Source: Clusia tigrina (taxonomy: Eukaryota > Arthropoda > Insecta > Diptera > Clusiidae). From it: a stretch of DNA of 64,000 nucleotides. Location: NCBI GenBank assembly GCA_920105625.2, contig OV050030.1, positions 408,719,034-408,783,033 on the forward strand. Direction: 5' to 3'. The notes below the pieces were generated by a model. That model saw only the letters and a list, made by a program, of their open reading frames with translations, did not search any database and was not told the origin of the DNA. The translations under genes and the position numbers were made by a program. This document shows positions 46,522 to 58,955 of this stretch, in pieces; the first letter of the stretch is position 1; every line of letters begins with the position of its first letter.

Positions 46522-47736
46522 ACAGAGTGCTGTTATACGACACTGATGAGGGCGTTCGTCGCTCTGCAGTCACGGGTGGCGTCCCACAAGGATCATCGGG
46601 TACGCAGACGACATCGCAATGGTGACGGTTGCAAAATACATCCACACACTGCAGAACAGATGCAATGACGCAATTGGGTGTGTTATGGAATGGCTCACTA
46701 GTGCAAAGCTGGAACTGGCCGCACATAAAACAGAGGCGGTACTACTGTGTACGAGGAGAATAACCGAGAGGTTCACCATCACAGTGGGAAGCCATCAGAT
46801 CGCATCCCAACAACAACTTCGGTACCTGGGAGTAATTATTGACTCCAAGCTCACCTTCAAAGAGCATCTGAAAGCAGTCTGCGAATAGGCCACGAGATTA
46901 AACGGAGCACTTACACGCATGATGCCGAATATTGGAGGCCCACGCTGAAGTCAACGGAGATTGCTATCGACGGTTACTAGCTCCATCATTTTGTATGCCG
47001 CGCCAATCTGGGTGGAAGCCACCAATGTGAAAGCCTTCATTAAATGCGTCCAGTCAGTACATAGGCTGAGCGCACTACGCGTGGCTAGCGCATTTCGCAG
47101 TGTATCGGACGAAGCAATAGGGATAATAAGCAGCAAACCACCCATTGACTTGCTGGTGAAGAAGGTACACCGGCTCTACAAGCAGAGGGTGAGACCCACA
47201 AACATCGACAAAACCGCGGAGAGAAAAAACACCAATGCGGAGTGACAACAGAGGTGGGAGCAATCCAAAGGGTCGATGGACTTTCATGCTGATCCCTCAC
47301 ATAACACCATGGATAACAAGGACGCACGGGGAACTGAACTACTACGTCAAACAGTTGCTAACTGGTCACGGCTGCTTTAAGCAGTACCTCCATGAGAGAA
47401 AGTATGAGGAAGACCCATACTGTCCGTACTGCCCTCGGGTGCACGATAACGCACATCATGAAGACGCTGCGAATCGCAGAACGAGCGCGTAACGCTGAAC
47501 GCAGCCACCAGCGCCTCTCCGATACTGAGACACACAGGACTGACATAATGACAGACCTAATACTGACGTGTGAGCAGTAAATGCTCTTACGGCCTCCCGA
47601 CGTAAAACCTAATCAGTGTCTCCGGGGGGAATCGCTGTAATGACGAGAGGAGGTTTTAGCGGAGTTAGAGTCCCGCACTGACGGGGTTGTGACTTTAGAT
47701 GTTTTCCTCCTCGTTAAATATAAAAATAAAAAAAAC
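46522..47736 (+). mobile_element. R1-clade non-LTR retrotransposon remnant, copy M, nested in mariner
   Basis: Plus strand. It starts within the palm: GGVPQGS near 46574 is followed, after an internal deletion and frameshift, by GYADDIAMVTVAK (46601-46640). Then come KTEAVLLCTRR, YLGVIIDSKLTFKEHLKAV, a stop after VCE, NIGGP, APIWVEA, HRLSALRVASAFRSVSDEAI, and after a frameshift KGRWTFMLIPHITPWITRTH and QLLTGHGCFKQYL, ending in a Cys-rich CPYCPRV. The 3' end is an A-rich tail (about 47720-47736). It resembles copies A and B in domain layout but has a different 3' UTR and a poly(A)-like end, so it is probably another R1-clade family. Confidence 0.85.
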
Positions 47737-47749
47737 CCCATCTTGCCGA
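47737..47749. repeat. target-site duplication of R1-like copy M, right
   Basis: CCCATCTTGCCGA, identical to 46509-46521. Confidence 0.9.
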
Positions 47750-48017
47750 TAGCTTTTTCATATGCAAATGTTCATGCAAAATGTTGAACACACTTTCATA
47801 TGATATGTTTGCCATTTCAACAATCTCACGCAACTTGACTCGGCACTCCACGAAATTCGCTTTTTTCCATTTTTCAAGAAACACAAAAGTTGCTTACTTC
47901 AAACGACTACAACAAATAAACTAATCGATGAATTTGGGTGAAATTTTCATAGCTGACGTTTGACAGATCGCAATTTCTAAAAAAAAAAAGTTTTTGTGTT
48001 TGTGCTGCCATCTAGCG

Positions 48018-48047
48018 CTAGGCAGCTTCAATATCAATCCGCCCTCG
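48018..48047 (-). repeat. mariner right terminal inverted repeat
   Basis: The complement reads CGAGGGCGGATTGATATTGA plus AGCTGCCTAG, matching the left repeat. Confidence 0.9.
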
Positions 48048-49799
48048 TATACATATATATAACATATCCACATCGGCTACCCTTCTTTTGAAGCATTCGA
48101 AACTTATCTAAACTCAAACTTATTATACTCTTTTCCCTTTCTAATGGTAAAATAGTTAAAAAATTGTAATAAAAATCACATTTCAAAAACGAAACCTCAA
48201 AAGTTTTTTAATTATGTGAAACAAAACAAAGAATATAATTGAAAAAATGTCCGCTATTGACTTTCTCAGCGCAACAATGATAGGTATTAACACCGATATC
48301 TTTCGTCAGTCACTGCTTAGCCGCAATAATCCCGTCATAATTAACTGTTTCGCATACTACACTCGAGTGCGAGTATGGAGTGTAATACAAAACGTCAACC
48401 GCAAAAAGTTAAGCCAATAATTGCAAAGGCGCACACAAAGCCAAAGACATTTGTACCGGAACTGTCCGGAACGAAGAGGAGTGGAGGAGCAGAGCAGCAC
48501 AGATACTCGTATCGTGTGGCAAATGCGTGGTAATTAAAACGACAAAATGGAAATCATTCCGTTGCACATTGTAAGTGTCATTGAATTACGGTTAAATCTC
48601 AGTGGAGCGCATAGGCGAATGAGTGATCATTGAGTTCACCGAAGGTGGGCGCGCAGTAACCAATTCCGGAGTACCATGTAATTCATAAGTTTCTGCTCAC
48701 TGCACACTTCTAAGTTGCAAACAAAAAAACTAAATTTAACGATGCTGATTATGTTATGATACACCAGGATCAGTGGACCCCAATGGATAGTAAATTTTTA
48801 CCACAACTGAACAACTTTAATTGTCTTGAAAAACAATTTTATGAAGCCTCGCAGAAATGAAGCACTGCTGAGGCGCTGCAGCTGCTGCTGCTGCTGCAAT
48901 TAACCAACATTGTTGCCACTTCCTCGGTAGAACTATTAAAACCAACTGTAGCGAACGGATTCCACCCACGCACCGCCAACCACTACGAAGTGCTTAAACG
49001 CCGTCTCCAGCGAACGTTCGAGCAGCGTTCGAGCAATGCAATGAAATTTGCTGCACTGACTGCTTTTCAGCTCCTTGAAGAACGTTTCTTCTTTACTTTG
49101 GGGTCGTTTCGTTTGGCTTAGCTGTGACTTTGCTGCGCGTACAATGCACTTTACAACAGCAACAACAACAACACCGGCAACAACAATAACAACAAGCAGT
49201 TAAATAATCATTGCATACAAATTGCTCACAAGCCTTATTTGCACCTTTTTGCATTTTATTGCACACAAATGGCGACAACTTTCGACATTAAACATGTGCA
49301 TACAAAAGTGTCCCTTGGGAATGTTGTTCAGGTTTTCTTTCTAGTTCGTTGTTGTTGCGGTTTGTTTCTGTGCTATTTAACTGCAATATGTAGCGCATAC
49401 ATGTACCAGCACATACACATTTAAGTGGCTTAATGTAAGAATTGTTGAGCCATTAGGAAAACATACCACACAAATTTATCGTTCGATACAGAAGTGGGGG
49501 GGAAATAAGGTAAAAATGCATTTGAATAACATTGTTCAAATTCCTGTGATATTATTATTGCTTTTAATAGTAGACTTGGGGCAGTTTGCGAGGCTAGAAG
49601 AAGCGAAGTGAAACAATTTGTTATGAGATTCTAGGGAAGATGCAATCGTTCGTACTCTAAAGAACAAAGTTCTCTTACAAAGAGTCTACAGATATATTCT
49701 ATAGTTCGCTGCTTACGAATTGAAATGGTTAATTTGGGTGCTACAGGTGGGCACTCTTAGCTTGTTGAATTTACTTCACCAATTCTTATGGTATGCACA
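48048..49799. other. unique island
   Basis: A CTGCTGCTGCTGCTGCAA run lies at 48880-48897 and a CAACAACAAC run at 49157-49200. No gene is recognised. Confidence 0.4.
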
Positions 49800-50640
49800 C
49801 CGTTGTAAGACCATGAACAGAACTGGGACAGGAGTATTTGTGCCTAGAACCATCTATTGGTAACCAATGGATTCTTTCCCAAGCATTTTTCCAGCAGAGA
49901 CTCACGCTGTTGAAAGATGTGCCCAATTTGACAGGAAGTATCGGGGGAAAAAACTGTGATACTAACCGATAGTCAATCAGCACTAAAAAGTCTAAGCTCA
50001 CCCTTGTTGAGGTCTAATCTTGTACAGGTACTTATTGGGAAACTGAACTCCCTAGACAGTATCAACAAGCTATCTCTATTGTGGATTCCAGGCCTCATAA
50101 GAGTAGAGGGAAATAAGAAGGCGGATGGCTTAGCAAGGAAGGCTGCGGCCTCTCATTCAACGACCCTGAAGACTTCTGCGGACTATCATCCAACACCATT
50201 GGAGGTCTGCTGATGAAGGGTACAGATGCAAAAAGAAGTCAAACCTGTAAAAATCTTCCGGCAGGAACACAGTGCAACACTCTTCTGGAGAATTTTAATC
50301 CTAAAAGAGCTAAAGAGTTAATAAACATGCCTCGGAGCAAATTAAGAATTATCAGAGGCGTTTTAAGCGGAGACTGTAGACTCGGCTTTCATAGAAATAA
50401 GTTGGGTATATCTCCAGGGGCCATCTGTCGATTCTGTGGAGAAAGTGACGAAGCCTCACTGCACCTTATCACAGACTGCAGACCTTTGGCACACAAAAGG
50501 CACAGGTATTTTGGAGAATATATCTTAGATATGATCCCTCAACTTAATTTTTCCAAAATACATGAATACCTGTAGAAAATAAACCTGATAGAAGAACTAT
50601 GGATGAGATTATCCTCATCTTTTTAAACGAATAGAGGCAT
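49800..50640 (+). mobile_element. RNase H-type non-LTR retrotransposon tail
   Basis: Plus strand. An RNase H start is visible in broken frame near 49825 (TGTGVFVPRTIYW-like), and AETHAVERCAQF near 49888 carries the catalytic Glu. Then come ILTDSQSALKSLSSPLLRSN and LLWIPGLIRVEGNKKADGLA (about 50085-50130). The next frame (50213-50575) is the C-terminal domain: KLRIIRGVLSGDCRLGFHRN, then a CRFCGESDEASLHLITDC knuckle. A stop and frame shift separate RNase H from the tail at 50211. RNase H has GLIRVE where GHxxxxGN is usual, so the active-site His is lost. Confidence 0.8.
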
Positions 50641-50979
50641 CATAATAGATCTTTCAGGTCCCGGTATATAACATCCTTAAATAAATTTTTAGCTTTCAGG
50701 TTGCTAATGAGAATAAACTAGTTATGTATTATTCCAACTATTGAAGGACATATATTAAAGGCAATATGAATGTATGACATACCATTTTTATGGGTTTTCT
50801 GATACATCTTACTTAGGTTTGTACTTTTTTTATTTTTTTTTTTTAGGACATCCCATTTACATCACATCTGTCTATTGACACTAAGTAATAAACAGTTAAG
50901 AAATATAGTTAATCTTAAACCCATATCTAAGACTCCATTTACATTAACTTTATATGATTTTAGCTTAAGTTCAGACTAG
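50641..50979. other. AT-rich spacer
   Basis: Nothing recognisable; a T-run lies at 50827-50845. Confidence 0.35.
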
Positions 50980-51770
50980 ATTTATAAATATCTATTCACT
51001 AGTTCTGTTGATGTGCACCGTTTCACTCTATTTGGGTGTGAAGTTTCTAATGCAGGAATTTCTCTCAGATCTGGATTTGTGTGTGATAACAGGCGGTTGA
51101 GGCTGCATGTTTGGATGGTTTCTTCAACAAAGTCAATGTACAGGTCACTGTGCATGTCTTCGCTTGATATACGAGTACACCACTCAGCGAAGAATAGTGC
51201 GAATATTTTGGACTGAATTCTTTGAATTATTCTGATGTTCGATTTTGCTGCAGTGCTCAACATTTCGATAGCATATCTCCAAATAGGTATGATTTGATGT
51301 ATATACGAGTATATAACAACAATTTATTTGTAACTGGGAGCTTGGATTGTCTGCCCAAAAGCCAATAAAGTTTTCTGAAACAATTTCGTGTCTTTTTTGT
51401 GTGATATGTTCTTTCCAGAGTAGTTTTGCGTCAATAGTCATTCCCAAGTATTTTGCTTTGTGTCGATTTTCATTGGTACATTGTTTATATGCAAATGACA
51501 TTTGTATAAATAACTTGAACTATGTCTTGTTACTATTAATTTCGATACCCCACTTCTTGAACCATATTAGTGGGGTGTGCAGTCTTGTTTGTAGTTTTGT
51601 TAAGGATACTTCAATGTTGTTATTTGACGATAACAAAATAGTGACATCAGCGAATTGTCTCCTGAGGGTGGAGTTGTTATAACAGCTGTTTGTAGAAGCT
51701 ACAGCAATGGCCCCAAGACACTGCCTAGGGGTACCCCTGCTTGTATTCTTTAGGATTTCAGAGGATTCAT
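50980..51770 (-). mobile_element. Jockey-clade non-LTR retrotransposon tail
   Basis: Minus strand. QGVPLGSVLGP-like sequence near 51740 is followed by the palm motif as FADVTIL (51660-51640), in which the second Asp of FADD is Val. Then come a WFKKWGIEINSNKT-type block, YLGMTIDAKLLWKEHI, and IRIIQRIQSKIFALFF with EDMHSDLYIDFVEETIQ, the arrangement found just before the stop in Jockey-clade elements. The last frame ends ELVNRYL near 50985. Jockey-clade elements lack RNase H and none is present. Frameshifts separate the pieces. Confidence 0.75.
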
Positions 51771-51989
51771 CTTTCTGCTTGCATTAATACATCATACCAC
51801 ACGATTTCGAATGCCCCTACAGTGATTGTTTTAACTATTGATAACACACATTAAAATATAGGCAAGTCTACTCTAAAATATTGCACGCTCAACCCGTACT
51901 ACGAGTACTTCTTGTTCTTTGAGCTATTTCAGTTAGTTACACAAACCCAAGAATATTGCCATTGATTGGATTAACATAAATTTCAAAGA
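51771..51989. other. short unique spacer
   Basis: No feature is recognised; TACGAGTA occurs at 51900. Confidence 0.3.
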
Positions 51990-52125
51990 CACACTCGGTG
52001 GGTCGTGGGTTGGAATCCTACCCCGGACATGGTGTGAAAAATAATTCTTTCTAATTTTTTCTCTTCCAGTCGAAGGCTTTTGTTGCTAGTACTCATTCCA
52101 GATATAATTAACTATGGTACCAGCC
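51990..52125 (+). mobile_element. tRNA-derived SINE, copy B (5'-truncated)
   Basis: Starts at GGTGGGTCGTGGGTTGGAAT (the B-box, with one change) and continues CCGGACATGGTGTGAAAA, then the shared body TTCTTTCTAATTTTTTCTCT and GTCGAAGGCTTTTGTTGCTA, and ends near ATATAATTAACTATGGTACC. The A-box half is missing. It lies immediately upstream of a non-LTR fragment that begins at about 52135. Confidence 0.7.
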
Positions 52126-52129
52126 AATA

Positions 52130-53490
52130 CTAAAGACGGTCACTATTCCGTTATCCAGGGAGTTAAAACATCTTGGAGTTATTCTTGATAGAAAGCTTCT
52201 CTGGAAATCCCACGTTCAAATAAAGGTAGCGAAAGCACTCTCCGCTTTTTGGCAGTGCAAGGTAATCTTTTGGCAAGATAATCTGTTTGCAAGATAATCT
52301 TTTGACCTGGGGTCTGGCTCCGTCGAAAGTTCTTTGGATTTATAAGGCAATGATCAGGCCCATAATATCCTACGCATCTATGGTCTGGGGGAAAAGATTG
52401 TCTCTCAAGGGTGTTAAGCACATGACAACTTCTGCCCGTGCTCTTGATGCACTGTTGAATCTTCCCGCGGTAGATGTTTTTATGCAAGGAGAGGCCCGAA
52501 AGGCCATCTGTAGGTTAAAACACAATAGGCAATGGGTCGGTGCGCGTTGGAATCTTGATGATATTATTGGCACTGACATGGATATTGGTATCCCTTCTAT
52601 GTCCATTGATTCGATGCCTGCCTATCCTATAACTGAAAGGCGGTACGATGTAAAAATTCCAGAGGCCGGTAGGCAGTGCTGTCGTATTTCCACTGATGTC
52701 TCCAAAACAGATATTGGATCGGATTCTAGGGTTTTCGTGGAACTCAACGGTGTCCAACTCCATTACCCCCTTGATTGTCATGGTTCTGTCTTTCAGGCGG
52801 AAGTGTATGCCATTCTAAGGGGCGATGGAATACGTGGTGGAAAACAGATGGCGTGGCAGAAGTATTTGTATCTGCAGTGACCGTCAATCTGCACTGAAGG
52901 CCTTACTCAGCCCCATTGTCACTTCCAAGTTGGCGCTGTTGTACAAATCCAGATTGAATTATGTTCGAAAGCATAATTGTCTGATGCTAACCAGGTTCCA
53001 GGACACGTGGGTGTTATGGGGAATTAAGTCGCGGACAAACTAGCGAATAAGGGATCTGAGACCAGTTTTACTAACCCGGAACCTGTTCTTCCCATACCTT
53101 TTGGTGCCATTAGCGCCACTATTAGTGATTGGGTTGCCTGTGTCCAGAACTGAGAAAGAGGGACTGTAAAAGGCAGCAGATGGCGAAAAGCTACGCTGCC
53201 TGGTATTTCAGATAGAACGTCAAGGATTCTTCTGTCACTTGGTAGGAGAGACTGCAGACTTCTGGTGTGACTGATGACAGGTACTTTTGGAATGGATAAA
53301 CATATGCAAAAGATAGGCATTGCAAATAGTGCACTTGCCAGGCTTCTAGAGAGGAAGATGTGATGGTTGATTACTTTTTTTGCGTATGCCTCGCTTCCGC
53401 TAGAATCAGGTTCGAGGTATTTGGCACAGACATCCTAAGTAGTGCAAACTTTGGCTAATTAGGGACACAGGATCTACTAAGGTTTGTTCA
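52130..53490 (+). mobile_element. RNase H-type non-LTR retrotransposon tail
   Basis: Plus strand. ELKHLGVILDRKLLWKSHVQ near 52165 is followed by the connection region (SYASMVWGKRLSLKGVKHMT; LDALLNLPAVDVFMQGEARK). RNase H in the frame 52287-52880 has CRISTDVSKTDIGSDSRVFV (DGSK to DVSK) and LDCHGSVFQAEVYAILRGD. After a frameshift come ICICSDRQSALKALLSPIV and a degenerate DTWVLWGIKSRTN in place of PGHxGxxGN. A weak C-terminal domain (SRILLSLGRRDCRLLV; MTGTFGMDKHMQKIGIANSA) runs to about 53400. The word GCAAGATAATCTTTTG is duplicated at 52272-52305. The copy is inactive. Confidence 0.75.
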
Positions 53491-56149
53491 CAAATCTGGC
53501 AAATTCAAAGAAAATTAAAATGGAACGTCAAATATAGTACAATGGGTGTCTTCTGGTCTGATATACGTATAGTTGTTCCGACAAAAACAAAAACAAACAA
53601 CTATGGTGTGGATATAATAATAATAATAATAAAGTACAAATATTCATCATTGACAGGATTAAGACAAACCCTAGTCCAGTTGTTCATACTTTGGTCAATG
53701 GGATATTACTTGTGTAAATGTTTGCGATCTGCCCATTACCTACCGGGGTTTTTGAAGACAAAAGAAAAGGATTTCGATTCTTTGTAAGTATAAAATACCA
53801 TTTTTGAGTAGGATGTGAAGCCACTCAATGGCAACAAATAAAACAAGGCGTAACTGCTGCATCATTGCAGGTGAGATCAATTAGAAACACCCCACTCTCC
53901 CACTCTGTTTCTTGACATATTTACTAATGTGCTGGTAGTGAAATGTGTTCACCCCATGCGTACATTTTTGTCTGCCCACAGCAATTGCCAACACTGTAAC
54001 AGGCTAATTTGCTTGGCCAGGCGTTAAATTGTCGTTTTGGGTGCATATTTTTGCACCTAATTCGCGCCTAACAAGCGCCGCGAAATATGCGAAATAAGCA
54101 ATTTCAGACGCTTCAAGCATTTCTGATTAGCAAGGCGCTACTCGTGCACTCTACCGACACGCTCGCCACTGATAAATTTTCTGCCTTAATTTTACGAGTA
54201 TTTGGATTTCTTAAAATTTTTTTGATTTTGTGCACTTTTATTAAAAACAAATTTTCACAATTTACTGCAGGCAGTTTCCGCCGCACTCTACTGTTGCGTT
54301 GGGCCAACCGCCCTCCCCCCACCCTCCAAAATACCACTGTTGCGGCGCATTTAATGTGTTTGTTGTGAGCGATTTTTTGTGCAGAAACGTTTCCAGCCAG
54401 TCCCACCGATTTAATGACACAACGCATGCGGCTGCATAATTTTTCTAACCAACACGATTAGTGTCCAAAACGGCGGCGCATTTGTCCTGCTGCCCCTACT
54501 TAGGCCGGGCAGAGACGCAGACATGCCCACAGGCCCCGGCCCATACGAGTGAGTATGTTAAGCGCGTAATCTAGATTTCGGAATTATTTTGCGCGCGCAC
54601 ATGCGCAAAGAGTGCGCCGCGGCCGCCGTCTGTCTAAGGCGGTTTGGGGCAGCCACGCCAGTTACTGAACAGCGGGTGTTAAAATTCTTGAAGCTTGCTG
54701 CCTGTACACATGGGACTTGTTGCTCATGTTGCTGCTGGTGGTGTTGTTGTTGTTGTTTTTGTTGCAATTGTTACTGATTTGCTGTTGTTGTGCTGTATCT
54801 ATCGTATGCAATTTTGTCATAAATTAAACTTAAGTAGCCACAATTTGGCGGCTATTTCCAATCAAATACGTTATTAATTCTGAGATTAGCGCAATAAAAA
54901 CAATTTCATGTAATTTTGCAATTACCGCACTACTTGTAAGTCGTAGAAAAAGGCCTGAGTTGCAAATTGCAGCAAATGGAAAATCGGATTGGAACTACGC
55001 GTTGAGCAATTTTTCACTTTTATGTTATTATCTTTCTTAGCTTAGCTGGGACGTGATAAGCAGAGCAGACCAAAGGTTTCGTGACTCTCCAACAAAAGGA
55101 GTGAGCAGGAAAATTTTATACAACACGTTGAAAGTTGCATAATACCAGAATATGTGGTGTTGTCATTCCCACTGGTGTCTCGTGCTGAGTGTACTATGGA
55201 ATGATAGAGAAGGGAGAGTCTGTGGAGACACCCTACCCACAACTAATGTTATACTTTACGAGTAAGTTGTTCACGATTACATGGGTGTCAGTCTCATCAG
55301 TGAAATCGAAAATAACACTTTTTCTTTCAAACCGTGAGTAGTTCTCTTTGGATATCTCTTTATTACCATTCCTATATCGCTATCATACCGCTTTTGGCTT
55401 AGCGTAACTGGTAGGGAGGTGGATTTTGTGAGTTAGGGAGGTGGATTTTCTGGTTAGGGAGGTAGATTTAGTGAGTAAAAATCTCACACTCTTGGGTGGT
55501 ACGTACTCCCTCGTGTCTTTTGAAGATTCCCCCTCCCTCCGGAAAAAAGGACTTAACCCTTAACAATTTTTTTGTTACTGATCACAAATTTTGCTCCACT
55601 CCCTTAGGTTTGCATTCTTCAGTAGTTGAGCGAGTTCATAGAATTTCATAATTGTCAAGTTGTTAAAATAGTCAATATTAAGTAGGTCAGGTTTGAAACA
55701 AATCATTGATCATTTGCAGAGCTTTTTGATAAACAGATCCCTATTCCAAAAACCAATTTTAACTTTACCGGTTTGGCAGGCTTTTCACAACTTGTTCATA
55801 AGTTTTCATATAAAATTTGCAAAGCAACATCTGCACTACGAGTCCCTAGGAAGAGGATCTCACCGATTGAGCATCGAAATACATGCCAAACAAATACAAA
55901 TATTGAACCTGAAACAGTAACATATTTTGTCAGTCGATCTGATGAGATGCAATGGGAATCTATCCAAGCATTGAACATTACCTTTCATGCAGAAGCAATG
56001 CTAAATTGTGACATCATTGATGAAATAGTATCCTAGTGTCGCCTGAGAAACCAAAAAATGTCCGCAATAGAATTCCAGTGATATTTGCCGAGTACTCTGT
56101 AGCGTAGGTTAGGTTAGATTACACTGGCTGGCCATGAAAGCCACACATA
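53491..56149. other. unique island
   Basis: An AATAATAATAAT run lies at 53618-53632 and a GTTGTTGTTGTT run at 54740-54770. A GGAGGTGGATTTTGTGAGTTAG-like word is repeated two to three times at 55415-55470. No exon is recognised. Confidence 0.4.
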
Positions 56150-56870
56150 GACTTACAAGGTCCTTTCCGGTGCCAGATGGATATCCATTTAACAGTCGCA
56201 ATATGGAGTTGTTAAAAGAGAGACGTGCTTAGCGAATTTCAAGAGAGAAACCATCCTTAGTGCTGACACCTCGTTCAGAACCAGGGGACTCCTAAGTGTG
56301 TTAGACGGGTTTTCGAGACTGCCGGGCATAGGCACAGTAGATGATTTCCTTTGTGCCCTGCTCCACACATTTCCTACAATCGTCGTTGTTCATAAGTCCC
56401 ATTCTTTTAGCGTGTAGGGCCGTTAGACAGTGACCCATCAGTATCCCTGTAATCATTCTGGAATCCCTTTTCGGTAGTGCCAGTATAAGTGTAGTTTACT
56501 GAGTACCGTATGATTTCCAACATCAGCCCTTCGATTTTACAAGTGGAGATTTGTGGAGACCTTGCTTTCTCTTTCCGCATCTTGAAATATTCAACGTGGT
56601 TATTAATCATCTATAGACGCATTAGTACGTTTCTTACTTCCTCATTTGGCAGTTGGATACCGCTTTTAGAAATATCGCCCGCGCTCTCGTTTTCTTGTAT
56701 ATTCTTGTCCCCTGGCACCCAGTAAATGCTGAGCCTGGTGGCCAGCTCATCCATTGCTGCTTTGCATAGAAGAACATTTCTGGATGATACGCAGCATATA
56801 AGTTAGAGCCTTAATCTCAGCATGACTATCTATATAGAAATTTATTGTGGACTTCGTAGTTTTTGGTAAG
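56150..56870 (-). mobile_element. RNase H-type non-LTR retrotransposon tail
   Basis: Minus strand. LSIYWVPGDKNIQENESAGD near 56740-56670 is the RNase H end (PGHKNIxGNESAD in intact members, with His to Asp here). After a stop come a linker and KRDSRMITGILMGHCLTALH, KRMGLMNNDDCRKCVEQGTK (about 56470-56350). The cysteine knuckle is partly retained and the rest to 56150 is eroded. Confidence 0.65.
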
Positions 56871-58955
56871 CAGGCTCCTGTGGCATAGTCAAAGCAAAGG
56901 ATTCAGCGGATAATTGAAAGTTTCATATTAATATTACTACGACTTTGTGTTGAAAGACAAAACACCATTCTCAAAAGTTTTCACTACATGCTATGCCATC
57001 ATATTTAATGAATGATGTTATAAAGTATTTATAAAGTTATACATATATGACTTTGGCCGCTGTTATAGATCGGGCTAAAATCAGACTGTAAATAGAATCC
57101 CCATAAAGGGCATAAGGTCCCAGTTTTTTTATTTAGTGACTTGCTCTGGCTTGATATGACAGTATTGGTCCAAAATCGGTAGATTCATCTAACTACGTTT
57201 GTGTGAGTAAAATACATGGAGATATGGTTGGATTCCAGGTCCGATTAGATTAGGTGACATTATTTAGCATACACGCATAAAAATGTAAGAACACACTTAG
57301 TTAAATTGAATCCTTATGACAGCAGGATGCAAGTGGTTAAGCATGGCCTTAGACAGCGGGTTACGCAAATGTAGACCTAATTTACCAATTTGATCAAGTG
57401 GCAAAACGCTCTCATAGTTCTGAAAACTAAAAACACTTGGACTCCAGATTGATGGAACACTAATGCTTTGGAACCAGCTCTACTTCAACTATATACACTG
57501 TACTATATACACTGTAAATGGCTGCAATTGGATCCTAAAGAATGAATTATTACTGATCAAAAGAACGTCAAATGAACTACGGATGATTGCTTCGGTTAAC
57601 TAATCACCAACTCAATTATCCCATCTGAACCCTCGTGAAGACATATAATGTGTTGAACATCCTATGAAAATATCTAGAGGCAAACCCTGTTGTGTGTGTG
57701 CACATGTTACATCGAAATTTTCTGCTAAGAACCGATCATATAATGAAACAAAAGAAGTCTGAAGGTACACCATCTTATCCCAGGGTTCAGTGTATTGAAT
57801 TTATCATACTCAAAATACTCAAAAATCGACAAAACGAATCTCTTATTTTCCATAGCAAATCTTTACAAAATACCAGGCAATGTACCATGAGTATGAACTC
57901 ATCGATATGAGAACTTCTTTTCCCAAACTAGAAACATTATCAACCGGAGAGAATGGTTCGGACTTATGGAAAGCTCGTTTTAAATCAATCCCGTTCTCTG
58001 ATGTGGACACTATAACACACCACATCACTCATCATTTAAAGCCCAGAGGGAGTCTATTTTGTATGAGTGTGCAGCGAAAAGCATATGAAACAGAGACAAG
58101 AATGTATAAAACAAAGATAAAAGAAAAATATTGGAAAGAGGAGAGCGTGAAAACATGTGCTCAGTGATAATTGAACTGCCAACTCCCCAGATGGAAAAAA
58201 ACTGGCACAGCAACTTCAGACTATGAAAATAATGTGTTGATAGATAGGAAAACCAGTGTTACACTGGTATGTGGGGGAATGTTTTTGACAATTCACACAT
58301 CAGACTCGAACTCTGACTAAGGAAGTTCCTGTATTGTTATCCTTATTATTAATACTAGTATAATAAGGGATCCCGCTGGTGCTGAGAAATATTTACTGGC
58401 TGTTTTGAATGTAAATTCGAGTGAAAAGCCAAGTTAGCAACAAAAATTATGTTAAATATTTCAATGCTATTTATTTCAGTGGAAGTTGAAGATATTTTTG
58501 TGACAACTCCACACCTTGGTTCAATATACTGCAGTACCCAAACCGGTGGTCCACATACTACTTTGTTTCTTTGCTTCTGTCTGTCTGTAAACGCCTTCTA
58601 AATGCTTCTTGTGTTTGATCGTACTCTACTTTAATCAGCCTCCGCATATTATTTATCTGTCTCTCAACTTTGTTTTCCTCTACTTCACGATCAATTTTCC
58701 AAACAATTTGTCATTGCTCCCAACCGAAACCACAGCCAGCATGTACGTAATTAATTAAAATTCCTCGCACACCGCACCATCCCCACACAGAGCCCAATGC
58801 AACGTAATAGCCACCTTGTAAGCGTTTAATTTACCCGTCGCAACGCTTAACCGCACACATGAAAATTAAATTGAAATCACAAAAATCAAGACAATCATTT
58901 AAGCTTTTCTGATTATTGTTGACTGATATCAATTTACCACTTCACAATTGCAGCA
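56871..58955. other. AT-rich unique DNA
   Basis: No gene is recognised. The 95-codon plus frame 57880-58167 shows no family signature. Confidence 0.35.

Larger units (their letters stand above)
45764..48047 (-). mobile_element. mariner transposon, internally deleted, interrupted by an R1-like insertion
   Basis: Terminal inverted repeats begin CGAGGGCGGATTGATATTGA at 45764 and, in complement, at 48047. They are identical for about 24 bp and flanked by TATA on both sides, in keeping with TA target duplication. The transposase is on the minus strand. Its start MEKSEFR lies at 47870-47850. It then jumps directly to REIVEMANISYESVFNILHE, so roughly the first 100 residues of DNA-binding domain are deleted. 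TVDETWVHHYTPETK (near 46400), LQDNAPVHTA and YSPDLAPSDFF retain the DDD-type catalytic residues; I count 35 residues between the last two Asp. A stop after PETKN and a frameshift follow at about 46345-46360. The copy is non-autonomous and inactive. Confidence 0.9.

Noticed and set aside
46499..47580. Independent host gene with an R1-like RT
   Set aside because: It is bounded by a 13-bp target duplication inside mariner, ends in an A-rich tail and carries a stop plus frameshifts.
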